DNA from: Agrobacterium pusense
Lineage (GTDB): Bacteria; Pseudomonadota; Alphaproteobacteria; Rhizobiales; Rhizobiaceae
DNA: 64,000 nucleotides
Assembly: GCF_900102105.1 (NCBI RefSeq)
Contig: NZ_FNBB01000001.1
Location: 186,001-250,000 of the forward strand
Direction: 5' to 3'
Part shown: positions 35,292 to 44,827 of the stretch, piece after piece
Layout of the letters: the number at the start of each line of letters is the position of its first letter
Numbering within the stretch: the stretch's first letter is position 1
Made by a program: the position numbers and the translations under genes
The notes under the pieces: generated by a model
Told to the model about the DNA's origin: nothing
What the model saw: the letters and a program-made list of their open reading frames with translations, nothing else
Database searches by the model: none

Positions 35292-35748
35292 GCCTTGGCC
35301 GCAGGCCTGCTTGAGGCTCCGGCTGTTCGCCGATTTTCACGCCAGCAAAGCCTGAAGCGGCAATGCGGTCGCACAGCCTGTTCCACTGGCAGCCTCGACA
35401 GGCCTGCCTGATATCTCCCGCTGCAAATGCCAGACGCATCTTGGCAAGGAAGTCCGGTGTCGCCTGCAACCGCTGGCCGGCAGCCAGCGTCTCGCCCAAA
35501 AGCACTGACACCGAAACGCGGGCCGTCTCATCCCGCTTCACAACCCCTTCGTTGAAACAGTGGGCATGGCTTTCACACAACAGGCCCTCGCAGATGTCGT
35601 CGGGGCCATCCACCAGCTCGATATCCTCTTCCCCGGCATTCAGGCGGTCGGCGACACGGTCGTAATTTTCGACGAAGCCGGATGTATATCCCTTGCCCAC
35701 ATAGGTGAGCATGCAGAGAAGGTGGTGGGGCCGGAGGCGGACGGTCAA
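35251..35748 (-). CDS. DUF1284 cysteine-rich protein
   Basis: A 165-residue protein beginning LTVRLRPHHLLCMLTYVGKG, the hallmark of DUF1284. Cysteines appear in CEGLLCESHAHC and CRGCQWNRLC, consistent with an iron-sulfur or zinc site; the family function is unknown. A TTG at 35748 is the most likely start: it lies 4 bases after the stop of the GntR gene, and the protein-like sequence begins there. Longer frames run antisense-like through the GntR gene and are rejected. Translation is probably coupled to the regulator. Confidence 0.75.
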   Translation of the reverse strand: MTVRLRPHHLLCMLTYVGKGYTSGFVENYDRVADRLNAGEEDIELVDGPDDICEGLLCESHAHCFNEGVVKRDETARVSVSVLLGETLAAGQRLQATPDFLAKMRLAFAAGDIRQACRGCQWNRLCDRIAASGFAGVKIGEQPEPQAGLRPRPTPAHASRFSRQP

Positions 35749-35752
35749 GGGC

Positions 35753-36433
35753 CTATCCGACAATGGCGAAGGCGTCGCGCACCGAGCCGGACGAGGTGCG
35801 GATCGCCTTGCGGCCGATCCATTGCACATGCCCATCAAGGATGCGCACCGCCTCTTCGGCGCGGCCGCCGCGCAGCGCGTCGACGATCGCGCGGTGATCG
35901 GTATCGGTGCGGCGCTCCCAGCCGGCCCGCCAGGCGGAGAACAGGAAACGGGCGCTTGCCGCATGCAGGCCATCGATCGCTTCCATCAGGCGCGGCATGT
36001 TGCAGGGCGCGGTAATGAGGCGGTGGAAGCGGCGATTGGCCTCCTCCCAATGCTCGACATCAACGGCGCTGTCGCCTTCGAGCGTGGCTGCCTCCGCCTG
36101 ATCGAGAATGGCTGACGTCATGTTGGGAATGGCGTGGCGCAAAGCCAGAACCTCAAGAGCGGCACGCATTTCCGCCACCTCGCGCACATCATCGAGACCG
36201 AAATCCGCGACCCTGACACCCCGGCGCGGAATGCTGGCGGCAAGTCCCTGCGCTTCCAGCCGGCGGAATGCCTCGCGCACCGGCACATGCGAGGCGCCGA
36301 ATTCGGCGGCGATGTGATCCTGCCGCAGCCTTTCGCCCGGCGACAGCTCACCGCGAACGATGCGGTCGGCAAGCGTGCGGCTGATGCGGGCGGCAATGGT
36401 ATCTTCAGGCGAATTTTTTGCTGTCTTGGGCAT
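35753..36433 (-). CDS. GntR-family regulator with FCD domain
   Basis: A 226-residue transcription factor of the FadR subfamily. The winged helix (about 10-75) includes GELSPGERLRQDHIAAEFG and SHVPVREAFRRLEAQGLA; the C-terminal FCD domain (about 85-210) carries the typical RRFHRLITAPCN and TDTDHRAIVDALRGGRAEEA histidines that bind a metal and carboxylate effectors. ATG at 36433 (MPKTAKNSPEDT) has GGGA upstream. The only co-transcribed partner visible is the DUF1284 gene. The ligand and targets are unknown. Confidence 0.9.
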   Translation of the reverse strand: MPKTAKNSPEDTIAARISRTLADRIVRGELSPGERLRQDHIAAEFGASHVPVREAFRRLEAQGLAASIPRRGVRVADFGLDDVREVAEMRAALEVLALRHAIPNMTSAILDQAEAATLEGDSAVDVEHWEEANRRFHRLITAPCNMPRLMEAIDGLHAASARFLFSAWRAGWERRTDTDHRAIVDALRGGRAEEAVRILDGHVQWIGRKAIRTSSGSVRDAFAIVG

Positions 36434-36647
36434 AACATCCCATAGCGCATATGGCGCGACCGTGTGTAGAGGTTTTTGCAGCAAGCCAGAGCAGACTGTT
36501 ATGACACGCGGCTCCCTTGCCCGCGGCCTTCAAGCTATGAGCCTGACGGGACTGTCCTTTGCTGGCGAGCCGGTTGAGCTTGGCGCGGACATGGTCTAAA
36601 AGCCCGGCATCATTTTCTTCCAGCCAAATCCGATACAGGGAGCGCCC

Positions 36648-37337
36648 ATGAGCGGCTTCGACCTCATTATTTTCGACTGCGACGGCGTTCTGGTCGATTC
36701 CGAAATCATCGCGGCACAGGTGGAATCCCGCCTTCTGACCGAAGCCGGTTATCCGATCTCGGTCGAGGAAATGGGGGAGCGTTTCGCCGGCATGACCTGG
36801 AAGAACATCCTCCTGCAGGTGGAAAGCGAAGCCAGCATTCCGCTCTCAGCCTCGCTGCTCGACAAATCGGAAAAACTGCTCGACATGCGGCTGGAACGCG
36901 ACGTGAAGATCATCGAGGGCGTGAAGTTCGCCCTGTCCCGCCTGACGACGCCCCGCTGCATCTGCTCGAACTCTTCGAGCCACCGCCTCGACATGATGCT
37001 CACGAAAGTAGGCCTGAAGCCGTATTTCGCGCCGCATATCTATTCCGCCAAGGATCTCGGCGCTGATCGCGTGAAGCCGAAGCCCGACATCTTCCTGCAC
37101 GGCGCAGCGCAATTTGGCGTTTCCCCCGATCGCGTGGTCGTGGTCGAAGATTCCGTGCACGGCATCCATGGCGCAAGGGCCGCTGGCATGCGCGTCATCG
37201 GCTTTACCGGCGCGTCCCACACCTATCCCAGCCACGCCGACCGGCTGACAGATGCGGGCGCCGAAACGGTGATCTCCCGCATGCAGGACCTGCCGGCCGT
37301 GATTGCGGCAATGGCGGAGTGGGAAGGCGCGTTTTAA
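36648..37337 (+). CDS. HAD-superfamily hydrolase (phosphoglycolate phosphatase-like)
   Basis: A 229-residue phosphatase with motif I IIFDCDGVLVDSE (DxDGxLxDSE), a helical cap domain (about 18-85), motif II CICSNSSSH, lysine motif DRVKPKPDIFLH and motif IV VVVEDSVHGIHGARAAGM. It belongs to the large family of sugar-phosphate phosphatases and phosphomutases. GGGAGC precedes the ATG. It is monocistronic and divergent from the GntR gene. The substrate cannot be deduced. Confidence 0.9.
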   Translation: MSGFDLIIFDCDGVLVDSEIIAAQVESRLLTEAGYPISVEEMGERFAGMTWKNILLQVESEASIPLSASLLDKSEKLLDMRLERDVKIIEGVKFALSRLTTPRCICSNSSSHRLDMMLTKVGLKPYFAPHIYSAKDLGADRVKPKPDIFLHGAAQFGVSPDRVVVVEDSVHGIHGARAAGMRVIGFTGASHTYPSHADRLTDAGAETVISRMQDLPAVIAAMAEWEGAF

Positions 37338-37364
37338 GTTGTGGCTTTGTCACAAACGCTACTT

Positions 37365-37453
37365 CGTCATGCTCGGCCTGTCCCGAGCATCTGCAACATT
37401 TTGATTTTACGATACGTGTTTGGATCCTCGGGACAAGCCCGAGGATGACGTCG
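37365..37453. repeat. intergenic repeat (family D), copy 2
   Basis: CGTCATGCTCGGCCTGTCCC starts one hairpin and TCCTCGGGACAAGCCCGAGG the second; the outer ends are inverted relative to each other, as in copy 1. Confidence 0.8.
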
Positions 37454-37530
37454 CGTGTGAGGAATGGTTTTTCCGCGATCTGACCGAAGCCTGCCGAGCA
37501 GCCTCCGGCTTTTACATTTTGCCCGTCAAA

Positions 37531-38103
37531 TCACCGGCGCTTCGTCTTAGCCTTCGCGCCCTGCTCTGCAAAGCCGATATAAACGCTGACGGACCTCGGC
37601 GCGCCGCCCGGTCCGTTGGGAATGGCGACGTGGTCGTTGTTGAAGATGAACTGCGTGCCGGCCCCGCCTGCGGGAACATCGATGGCGAAATTGGTCGTTT
37701 CACCGAAAATCTCGCCGTCGCCATCCTTCACCGTTACACGGATCGGCACAGTTACACGGCCACCCTTCGACATGGGGCCGGGAACGAGGCGGCCCTGGGC
37801 CAGCACGTTGACGGTGAGCGTCGATTCATTGGCGGTGCAGGAGCGCGTCGTATCGGACAGCGAGACCTGATAGGCGAGTTTCTGCGGATCGTCCTTGGCG
37901 CCGCCGGCATAGACGCGATGAACGGCATTGCCGTCGAGAACCGTCACGGCCGGGCAATTGGCCTGAACCACGGCAGCCGTTGGCGCGGTCTGCGCCGCCG
38001 GCGGGTTGACGGCAAGCGAGTCCGACGGGTTGGAGGAATTGCATCCTGCAACAACGACGAGAAGCGACATCGCGGCGGACAAACGCAAGAAATTCCCTGA
38101 CAC
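37531..38103 (-). CDS. lipoprotein of unknown function
   Basis: A 190-residue protein with a lipoprotein signal (LSAAMSLLVVVAGC, lipidated cysteine near residue 21). After an alanine- and proline-rich linker the chain is beta-rich, with two cysteines (ANCPAVTVLDG and TTRSCTANES) that could pair. The C-terminus is basic (GAKAKTKRR). It is likely anchored in the envelope. I recognise no family beyond general rhizobial hypothetical lipoproteins. It is divergent from thrC across 231 bases. Confidence 0.82.
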   Translation of the reverse strand: MSGNFLRLSAAMSLLVVVAGCNSSNPSDSLAVNPPAAQTAPTAAVVQANCPAVTVLDGNAVHRVYAGGAKDDPQKLAYQVSLSDTTRSCTANESTLTVNVLAQGRLVPGPMSKGGRVTVPIRVTVKDGDGEIFGETTNFAIDVPAGGAGTQFIFNNDHVAIPNGPGGAPRSVSVYIGFAEQGAKAKTKRR

Positions 38104-38334
38104 TCTTCTAATTCCCTCTCCATTGTCCCGGAACAGAACCGGAGACGCTGTTTATTGACCTTTCACCCAGGTTGGCGATGGTCTATAGCAGCGACGCCGG
38201 AAAAAATCGATTGGCATGTTCGGTTTTGCTTGAATTTTCAAAAAAGCGCTTCATGACCTCGCCAATCGCCTCATTTCGGTGAGACGCTGCGGAAAAGACG
38301 CCGATCACATCGGCAACGGATAAGGGACTATCTC

Positions 38335-39732
38335 GTGGAATATGTATCGACCAGGGGTGCGGCCCCTTCGCTTGGTTTTTGCGACGCGCTTCTGGCAGGC
38401 CTTGGCCGCGATGGCGGGCTTTACGTGCCGCGCAAATGGCCGTCCATGTCGAAAAAGGAAATCCGCAACCTGCGCGGCAAGTCCTACCAGGATGTCGCCT
38501 TCGAGGTTCTCTACCGCTTCACCGGCGGCGAAATTCCGGCAGACAAGTTCAAGGCGATGATCGACGACGCCTATGCGACCTTCCGCCACCCGGCCGTCGT
38601 TCCGCTGACACAGACCGGTCCGAACACCTTCGTGCTCGAGCTGTTCCACGGCACCACGCTCGCCTTCAAGGATGTGGCGATGCAGCTCCTCGCCCGTCTG
38701 ATGGACTATACGCTGACGGAACGCGGCGAGCGCGCCACCATTGTCGGCGCCACATCCGGCGATACGGGCGGGGCGGCGATCGACGCCTTTGCCGGGCGCG
38801 AGCGTACCGATATCTTCATCCTTTTCCCGAACGGCAAGGTCTCTCCGGTGCAGCAGCGCCAGATGACGACCTCCACCGCTTCCAACGTGCATGCGCTGGC
38901 GATCAACGGCAATTTCGACGATTGCCAGACGCTGGTGAAGGAGATGTTCAACGACGTGAAGTTCCGCGACGGCGTGAAGCTTTCCGGCGTCAACTCCATC
39001 AACTGGGCGCGCATCATGGCGCAGGTGGTCTATTATTTCACCGCGTCTCTGTCGCTCGGCGGCCCCGACCGCAAGGTGTCCTTCACCGTTCCGACAGGCA
39101 ATTTCGGCGATATTTTCGCCGGTTACGTCGCCAAGAAGATGGGCCTGCCGATCGACAAGCTGGTCATCGCGACCAATGACAACGACATTCTGGCGCGCAC
39201 GCTGAAGACCGGCCGTTACGAGATGCGCGGCGTCAAGCCCACCACCTCGCCCTCGATGGATATCCAGATTTCGTCCAACTTCGAGCGACTGCTGTTCGAA
39301 GCCTACGACCGCGATTCCGCTGCCGTAAAGTCATCGATGGATGGCCTCAAGCAATCGGGCGCGTTTGAAATTCCGGAAAAGGCGCTGAAGTTCATCAAGA
39401 AGGATTTCCGCGCCGGACGCGCCACCGAAAAGCAGGTGGCGGCGACCATTCGCGACACGCTTGAAAAGACCGGCTACCTGATCGACCCGCACACGGCAAC
39501 AGGTGTTTTCGTGGCGGAAAAGCACGAAAAGCCCGCAACGCCAATGGTGGTTCTGTCGACCGCCCATCCGGCAAAATTCCCGGCGGCTGTAAAATCCGCT
39601 TGCGCAATCGACCCGGCGCTTCCAGTATGGCTCGCTGACATCATGAACCGGGAGGAGCGTTTCGACATTCTGGATGCGGAGCTCAAAGCCGTGGAAAGCT
39701 TCATCGGCAAACATGCACGCGCCGGCAAATAG
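38335..39732 (+). CDS. thrC: threonine synthase
   Basis: A 465-residue PLP enzyme that converts O-phosphohomoserine to threonine. The PLP lysine is in GTTLAFKDVAMQLLARLM, VGATSGDTGGAAIDAF binds the cofactor phosphate, and FTVPTGNFGDIFAGYVA is a family block. It is the longer class of threonine synthase with an N-terminal cap (TRGAAPSLGFCDALLAGLGRDGG). The start is GTG at 38335, with GGGAC upstream. The M16 peptidase follows 21 bases downstream. The pathway partner ThrB is encoded near 50 kb. Confidence 0.96.
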   Translation: MEYVSTRGAAPSLGFCDALLAGLGRDGGLYVPRKWPSMSKKEIRNLRGKSYQDVAFEVLYRFTGGEIPADKFKAMIDDAYATFRHPAVVPLTQTGPNTFVLELFHGTTLAFKDVAMQLLARLMDYTLTERGERATIVGATSGDTGGAAIDAFAGRERTDIFILFPNGKVSPVQQRQMTTSTASNVHALAINGNFDDCQTLVKEMFNDVKFRDGVKLSGVNSINWARIMAQVVYYFTASLSLGGPDRKVSFTVPTGNFGDIFAGYVAKKMGLPIDKLVIATNDNDILARTLKTGRYEMRGVKPTTSPSMDIQISSNFERLLFEAYDRDSAAVKSSMDGLKQSGAFEIPEKALKFIKKDFRAGRATEKQVAATIRDTLEKTGYLIDPHTATGVFVAEKHEKPATPMVVLSTAHPAKFPAAVKSACAIDPALPVWLADIMNREERFDILDAELKAVESFIGKHARAGK

Positions 39733-39753
39733 AGACGCGGAAAGACGTTGAGT

Positions 39754-41052
39754 ATGAGAGTAAATTTGACCCGGCTTTCGTCCGGGTTGACCGTTGTCAC
39801 GGAAAGAATGCCACATCTCGAAAGCGTCGCTCTTGGGGTGTGGATCAAATCCGGCTCCCGCAACGAGACGACTGCCGAACATGGCATCGCCCATCTTCTC
39901 GAACATATGGCGTTCAAGGGCACGGCGCGCCGCACCGCCCGTCAGATCGCCGAAGAGATCGAAAATGTCGGCGGCGAAGTCAACGCCGCGACGTCGACGG
40001 AAACAACCTCCTACTACGCCCGCGTCCTCAAGGATCACGTTCCGCTCGCGGTCGATATCCTTGCCGACATCCTGACGGAATCGCTCTTCGATGAAGACGA
40101 GTTGGAGCGCGAAAAGAACGTCATCCTGCAGGAGATCGGTGCCGCCACCGATACGCCCGACGACGTGATCTTCGACAATTTCTCCGGTGTCGCCTATCGC
40201 GACCAGACGATCGGCCGGCCGATCCTGGGCACGCCCGAGACCGTGCAATCCTTCACGACAGGCCAGATCAGGCATTATCTCGCCCGCAATTATACGACGG
40301 ACCGCATCTTCGTCGTTGCGGCCGGCGCGGTCGATCACGAGAGCTTCGTCAAGCAGGTGGAAGAGCGTTTCGCCTCGCTGCCGCAGCTGCCCGTGGCGAC
40401 ACCTGTGCTTGAAAAGGCTGTCTATACCGGCGGAGAAATCCGCGAGACCCGCGACCTGATGGATGCACAGGTGCTTCTCGGCTTCGAGGGCAAGGCCTAT
40501 CATGCCCGCGATTTCTATTGTTCGCAGATTCTCGCCAATATTCTCGGCGGCGGCATGTCTTCCCGCCTTTTCCAAGAAGTGCGTGAATATCGCGGCCTGT
40601 GTTATTCCGTCTATGCGTTCCACTGGGGTTTTTCCGATACCGGTATCTTCGGCGTGCATGCGGCCACCGGCGGCAACGACCTGCCTGAACTGGTTCCCGT
40701 CATTCTGGAGGAGCTGCGCAAGTCCTCGCAGACCATCCACCAGGAGGAAATCGACCGGGCCCGTGCGCAGATCCGCGCGCAATTGCTGATGGGCCAGGAA
40801 AGCCCGGCTGCCCGCGCCGGCCAGATCGCCCGCCAGATGATGCTTTACGGCCGACCCATTCCGAATGAAGAGATGATGGAGCGGCTGGGCGACATCACCC
40901 GCACGCGCCTGACCGATCTTGCAGGACGGCTGTTTTTCGATACAGTTCCGACATTGTCTGCAATTGGCCCGCTCGAACATCTGCCGCCTCTTTCCGACAT
41001 CACGGCCGCGCTGTCCGCGCAGCAGCCCGCAAGGATAAAGGCGAACGGATAA
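39754..41052 (+). CDS. M16-family zinc peptidase (processing-peptidase-like)
   Basis: A 432-residue inverzincin. GIAHLLEHMAFKGTA contains the HxxEH zinc motif, and the distal glutamate is in EVNAATSTETTSYY followed by the ELEREKNVILQEI block. It is close to the beta subunit of mitochondrial processing peptidase and to bacterial single-gene M16B enzymes. No signal peptide is seen, so a cytoplasmic role is likely. ATG at 39754 is chosen; an in-frame TTG at 39748 is close to a GGAAAG site and is an alternative. It follows thrC closely, in what may be one operon. Confidence 0.92.
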   Translation: MRVNLTRLSSGLTVVTERMPHLESVALGVWIKSGSRNETTAEHGIAHLLEHMAFKGTARRTARQIAEEIENVGGEVNAATSTETTSYYARVLKDHVPLAVDILADILTESLFDEDELEREKNVILQEIGAATDTPDDVIFDNFSGVAYRDQTIGRPILGTPETVQSFTTGQIRHYLARNYTTDRIFVVAAGAVDHESFVKQVEERFASLPQLPVATPVLEKAVYTGGEIRETRDLMDAQVLLGFEGKAYHARDFYCSQILANILGGGMSSRLFQEVREYRGLCYSVYAFHWGFSDTGIFGVHAATGGNDLPELVPVILEELRKSSQTIHQEEIDRARAQIRAQLLMGQESPAARAGQIARQMMLYGRPIPNEEMMERLGDITRTRLTDLAGRLFFDTVPTLSAIGPLEHLPPLSDITAALSAQQPARIKANG

Positions 41053-41145
41053 ACCGATATGAGAGCGGGATTTGAAGGTGAAGACCGCTCATCTTTTTCG
41101 CCATCCCATTCGCGGATGGCGATATCTGCCTCACAGGGATCGTGA

Positions 41146-41745
41146 ATGCTGCGTTTTCTTTCCCGACATAATGACACACCCGAATTGCGCAGCGCCAATC
41201 ACCTTCTCAGACTGCCGCGCTACAGCGATTTCAAGCAGTGGCACGTACTGCGATCCGAGAGCCGGCAGTTTCTACAGCCGTGGGAACCGACCTGGCGGCC
41301 GGACGAACTGACGGAGGGCGCCTTCCGCATGCGCGTGGTGCGTAACGGACAGGAATTTTCTTCCGGCACCGCCGTTTCCTTCCTGCTGTTCGAAAAAGAG
41401 ACGCTTCTGGTCGGCGGCATCACCATCGGCTATATCCGCCGCGGGGCGGCGCAGAGCTGCATGATCGGATACTGGATCGGTGAACGGCATGCCGCCCAAG
41501 GCCATATGTCTGCCGCATTAAAATTGGTAATACCCTACATCTTCAACGGACTTCAGTTGCACCGTATCGAGGCAGCCTGTATTCCGGAAAACTTCAAAAG
41601 CATCCGGCTCCTCGAAAATGCCGGGTTCCAGCGGGAAGGTCTCTTGCGGGAATATCTGAAAATCAATGGCCAATGGCGGGATCATATGATGTTTTCCCTT
41701 CTTGCCGACAAGCAAAGCTCCGGCGGAACGAAGTACGATACATGA
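41146..41745 (+). CDS. GNAT-family acetyltransferase (RimJ-like)
   Basis: A 199-residue acetyltransferase. The fold's acetyl-CoA site is in IGYWIGERHAAQGHMSAALK and IEAACIPENFKSIRLLENAG is the RimJ/RimL-type C-terminal block. Ribosomal-protein or other N-terminal acetylation is typical, but the substrate is not shown. The stop overlaps the start of the following GGDEF-EAL gene by 4 bases, so the two are co-translated. It comes 93 bases after the M16 peptidase gene. Confidence 0.9.
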   Translation: MLRFLSRHNDTPELRSANHLLRLPRYSDFKQWHVLRSESRQFLQPWEPTWRPDELTEGAFRMRVVRNGQEFSSGTAVSFLLFEKETLLVGGITIGYIRRGAAQSCMIGYWIGERHAAQGHMSAALKLVIPYIFNGLQLHRIEAACIPENFKSIRLLENAGFQREGLLREYLKINGQWRDHMMFSLLADKQSSGGTKYDT

Positions 41746-44657
41746 CCTACAATCACACTGCGCCTTGCCTCACGAAACGTCTGGCGGCAATCGCGCTGGC
41801 TGCGCCGTTTTTTCTGCTTTTCCTGCTTTTTGCCTCCCATTCCTTCGCCTTCGAGCCGGTCAAGATCTCCCGTGACGACACGGCGCTCGATCTCACCGCC
41901 ACCACGGATATCTATGCCAATCAGGGCGAAGCCTTTCAGGTTTCCACCGCGCCGGGTCCTGACGGCATCCGCCGGCGCATCGAGGTGCGCGCCAGTTCCG
42001 ACGATCACCAGGGCGACTGGGCCGTGTTCGCGCTTGCCAATGTCTCCGAAGAGCAGCTGGAGCGCGTGATCGTCGCGCCGCATTTCCGTCTCGTCAATTC
42101 CAAGCTGTTCTGGCCGGATCTCGGCTCGCAACGCATCATGGCGATAACGCCCAGCGAAGGCTTTGCGCTCGACAGGCAGCCAAGCCCGGACGCCGACGTC
42201 TTCCGCATCACGCTCAATCCCGGCTCCGTCATCACCTTCGTCGCCGAGCTTTCCACGCCGCAGCTGCCGCAGCTTTATCTGTGGGAACCGGAAGCCTACA
42301 AGGATACGATCAACGCCTTCACGCTCTATCGCGGCATCGTGCTCGGCATTGCCGGCCTGCTTGCCGTGCTCCTGACCATTCTCTTCGTGGTCAAGGGAAC
42401 CTCGGTCCTGCCCGCGTCTGCTGCCCTCGCCTGGGCCGTGCTTGCCTATATATGCGTTGATTTCGGCTTCCTCGAAAAACTCATCACCGTCACCTCAAGC
42501 GATCAGCGAATATGGAGGGCGGGCGCGGAAGTGGCGCTCGCCTCCAGCTTCGTCGTCTTTCTCTTCACCTATCTCAACCTGAACCGATGGCACGCACATC
42601 TGGGTTATGCGACCTTTGCCTGGGTGGTGGGGCTGGCGCTGCTGTTTGGCGTGGCAATCTACGATCCCTCGGTTGCATCCGGTATCGCGCGTGTTTCCTT
42701 CGCGCTGACGGCGACGGCGGGCATCGCGCTCATCATCTATCTCGGTTTCAACAAATACGACCGGGCTATCCTGCTCGTCCCATCCTGGGCCTTGATCCTC
42801 GTCTGGCTGTTCGGCAGCTGGTTGACGGTGACGGGACAGCTGGACAACGACATCGTGCAGCCTGCGCTTGGCGGCGGGCTGGTGCTGATCGTCCTTCTGA
42901 TCGGCTTTACGGTCATCCAGCACGCCTTTGCCGGCAGCGCCTATCAGCAGGGGCTATTCTCCGATCTGGAACGCCAGTCGCTGGCGCTCACGGGCAGCGG
43001 CGATACGGTCTGGGACTGGGACGTTACGCGTGACCGCATCGTCACCACACCAGATATTTCCAACCGCCTGGGGCTGGAGCCCGGAACTATGCATGGCGCC
43101 GCGCGCAACTGGCTGCCGCGCCTGCACCCTGATGACCGCGACCGGTTCAAGGCCACACTTGACGTGCTGCTCGACCATCGCAAGGGTCGCCTGAACCACG
43201 AATTCCGTATTCGCGCCGAGGATGGCCACTTCCACTGGCTGCAAATCCGTGCGCGTCCCGTTCTTGGCTCCAACGGCGAAATCATCCGCTGCGTCGGCAC
43301 CATAACCGATATTACAGAGCAGAGAAATTCGGTCGAGCGGCTGCTGCAGGACGCGATGAACGACAATCTGACCGGGCTTCCGAACCGGCAGGTCTTCCTC
43401 GACCGCCTGCAATCGATCCTCAACCTCTCGCCGGACAGCGAGGGCGTGCGGCCAACCGTGATGGCGATCGATATCGACCGCTACAAGCTGGTCAATGACA
43501 CGCTCGGCATTGCTGCCGGCGACAATATTTTGATTGCCCTCACCCGGCGCCTGCGTCGCCTGCTCAAACCGCAGGACACGCTGGCTCGTCTCGGCGGCGA
43601 CGAATTCGGCCTGATCCTGACCTCGGAGCGCGATCCGCAGCGTGTGGCGGATTTCGCCGATGCGGTGAACAAGGCGATCATGGTGCCGATCAATTTCGCC
43701 AATCGCGAAATCATTCTCACCGCTTCTATCGGCCTCGTCTCGTGGATCGACCAACAGGAAAGTGCGGCAGGTCTGCTCAGCGATGCGGAATTGGCCATGT
43801 ATCGCGCCAAGCGCGCCGGCGGCAATCGCGTTGAGCCTTTCCGCCCCGCCTTCCGCACCTCGGGCACCGACCGGCTGCAGATGGAAAGTGACCTTCGCCG
43901 CGCTATCGAGCGCAAGGAGCTGTCACTTGCCTATCAGCCGATCGTCAAGCTCGATGATGGGGAACTTGCCGGTTTCGAGGCGCTGATGCGTTGGGAGCAC
44001 CCGAAGCGTGGCAATATCCCGCCAAGCGAGTTCATTCCGATTGCCGAAGCCTCCGGCCTGATCGAGCCGCTCGGCATGTTCGCGCTGGAACGGGCAGCGA
44101 CCGACCTGATGGACTGGCAACATGCCATCGACAAGATGCCGATCTTCATCTCCGTCAATATTTCCAGTGCCCAACTGCTGAACAACGAACTCTATAACGA
44201 CGTTCGCGGCATGCTCACCCGCACGCGCTGCAACCCGCAGCAGCTGAAGCTGGAACTGACGGAATCCGTCGTCATGGAAAATCCGGAACAGGCGCGGCTT
44301 GTGCTTTCCAAGCTCAAGGAAACCGGCCTTAGCCTCGCCATGGACGATTTCGGCACGGGCTATTCATCGCTCGCCTATCTCACCCGTTTCCCCTTCGATA
44401 CGATCAAGCTCGACAAGGCGCTGGTGGCCAATACCAGCGACAAGCGTAACGTGCTTCTGCGCTCCGTCATTGCCATGGCGCGGGCGCTCGACATGCAGGT
44501 GGTGGCGGAAGGCATCGAAACGCCTGAGGATGCGGCCGAACTGGCCCGCATGAACTGCCATTTCGGCCAGAGCTTCCTGTTTGGCACGCCGGTTTCCGGC
44601 GATGCGGCGCTAAAGCTTCTTCGGGAGCGGTTCCAGCCGACGAAGCGGGCTTCGTAA
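41742..44657 (+). CDS. membrane PAS-GGDEF-EAL cyclic-di-GMP protein
   Basis: A 971-residue protein. A signal or first helix (about 10-35) and an extracytoplasmic domain (about 36-205) precede roughly seven membrane helices (about 210-405), a layout like 7TM receptors with diverse intracellular modules. Then come PAS (about 420-540), GGDEF (signature RLGGDEFGLIL, residues 618-622) and EAL (EAL at 746-748, ELTESVVMENPE, DDFGTGYSSLAYL). Both catalytic signatures are intact, so cyclase and phosphodiesterase activity are possible. The product-inhibition RxxD site reads KPQD and is probably lost. ATG at 41742 overlaps the GNAT stop. Confidence 0.92.
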   Translation: MTYNHTAPCLTKRLAAIALAAPFFLLFLLFASHSFAFEPVKISRDDTALDLTATTDIYANQGEAFQVSTAPGPDGIRRRIEVRASSDDHQGDWAVFALANVSEEQLERVIVAPHFRLVNSKLFWPDLGSQRIMAITPSEGFALDRQPSPDADVFRITLNPGSVITFVAELSTPQLPQLYLWEPEAYKDTINAFTLYRGIVLGIAGLLAVLLTILFVVKGTSVLPASAALAWAVLAYICVDFGFLEKLITVTSSDQRIWRAGAEVALASSFVVFLFTYLNLNRWHAHLGYATFAWVVGLALLFGVAIYDPSVASGIARVSFALTATAGIALIIYLGFNKYDRAILLVPSWALILVWLFGSWLTVTGQLDNDIVQPALGGGLVLIVLLIGFTVIQHAFAGSAYQQGLFSDLERQSLALTGSGDTVWDWDVTRDRIVTTPDISNRLGLEPGTMHGAARNWLPRLHPDDRDRFKATLDVLLDHRKGRLNHEFRIRAEDGHFHWLQIRARPVLGSNGEIIRCVGTITDITEQRNSVERLLQDAMNDNLTGLPNRQVFLDRLQSILNLSPDSEGVRPTVMAIDIDRYKLVNDTLGIAAGDNILIALTRRLRRLLKPQDTLARLGGDEFGLILTSERDPQRVADFADAVNKAIMVPINFANREIILTASIGLVSWIDQQESAAGLLSDAELAMYRAKRAGGNRVEPFRPAFRTSGTDRLQMESDLRRAIERKELSLAYQPIVKLDDGELAGFEALMRWEHPKRGNIPPSEFIPIAEASGLIEPLGMFALERAATDLMDWQHAIDKMPIFISVNISSAQLLNNELYNDVRGMLTRTRCNPQQLKLELTESVVMENPEQARLVLSKLKETGLSLAMDDFGTGYSSLAYLTRFPFDTIKLDKALVANTSDKRNVLLRSVIAMARALDMQVVAEGIETPEDAAELARMNCHFGQSFLFGTPVSGDAALKLLRERFQPTKRAS

Positions 44658-44693
44658 GCGAAGTATTGAAACGCGAGGTATCTACCCCCGTCA

Positions 44694-44783
44694 GCCGACA
44701 CGCGTCGGCGCGGCGGGAAAAGCCCTTTCAAACCAAGGACTTGAGCTGGTTGTATACGGATCAAGTCCGGCACGACCGGAGGA
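44694..44783. repeat. degraded family C repeat
   Basis: CGCGTCGGCGCGGCGGGAAA, CCAAGGACTTGAGCTGG and GGATCAAGTCCGG match parts of copies at 24776 and 61459, but the left end CCGTCATTCCGG is missing. It lies between convergent genes. Confidence 0.7.
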
Positions 44784-44827
44784 GGAAACACCGCGTTTGC
44801 CGGCTTTTACTCCTCGCTTGTCGATAT

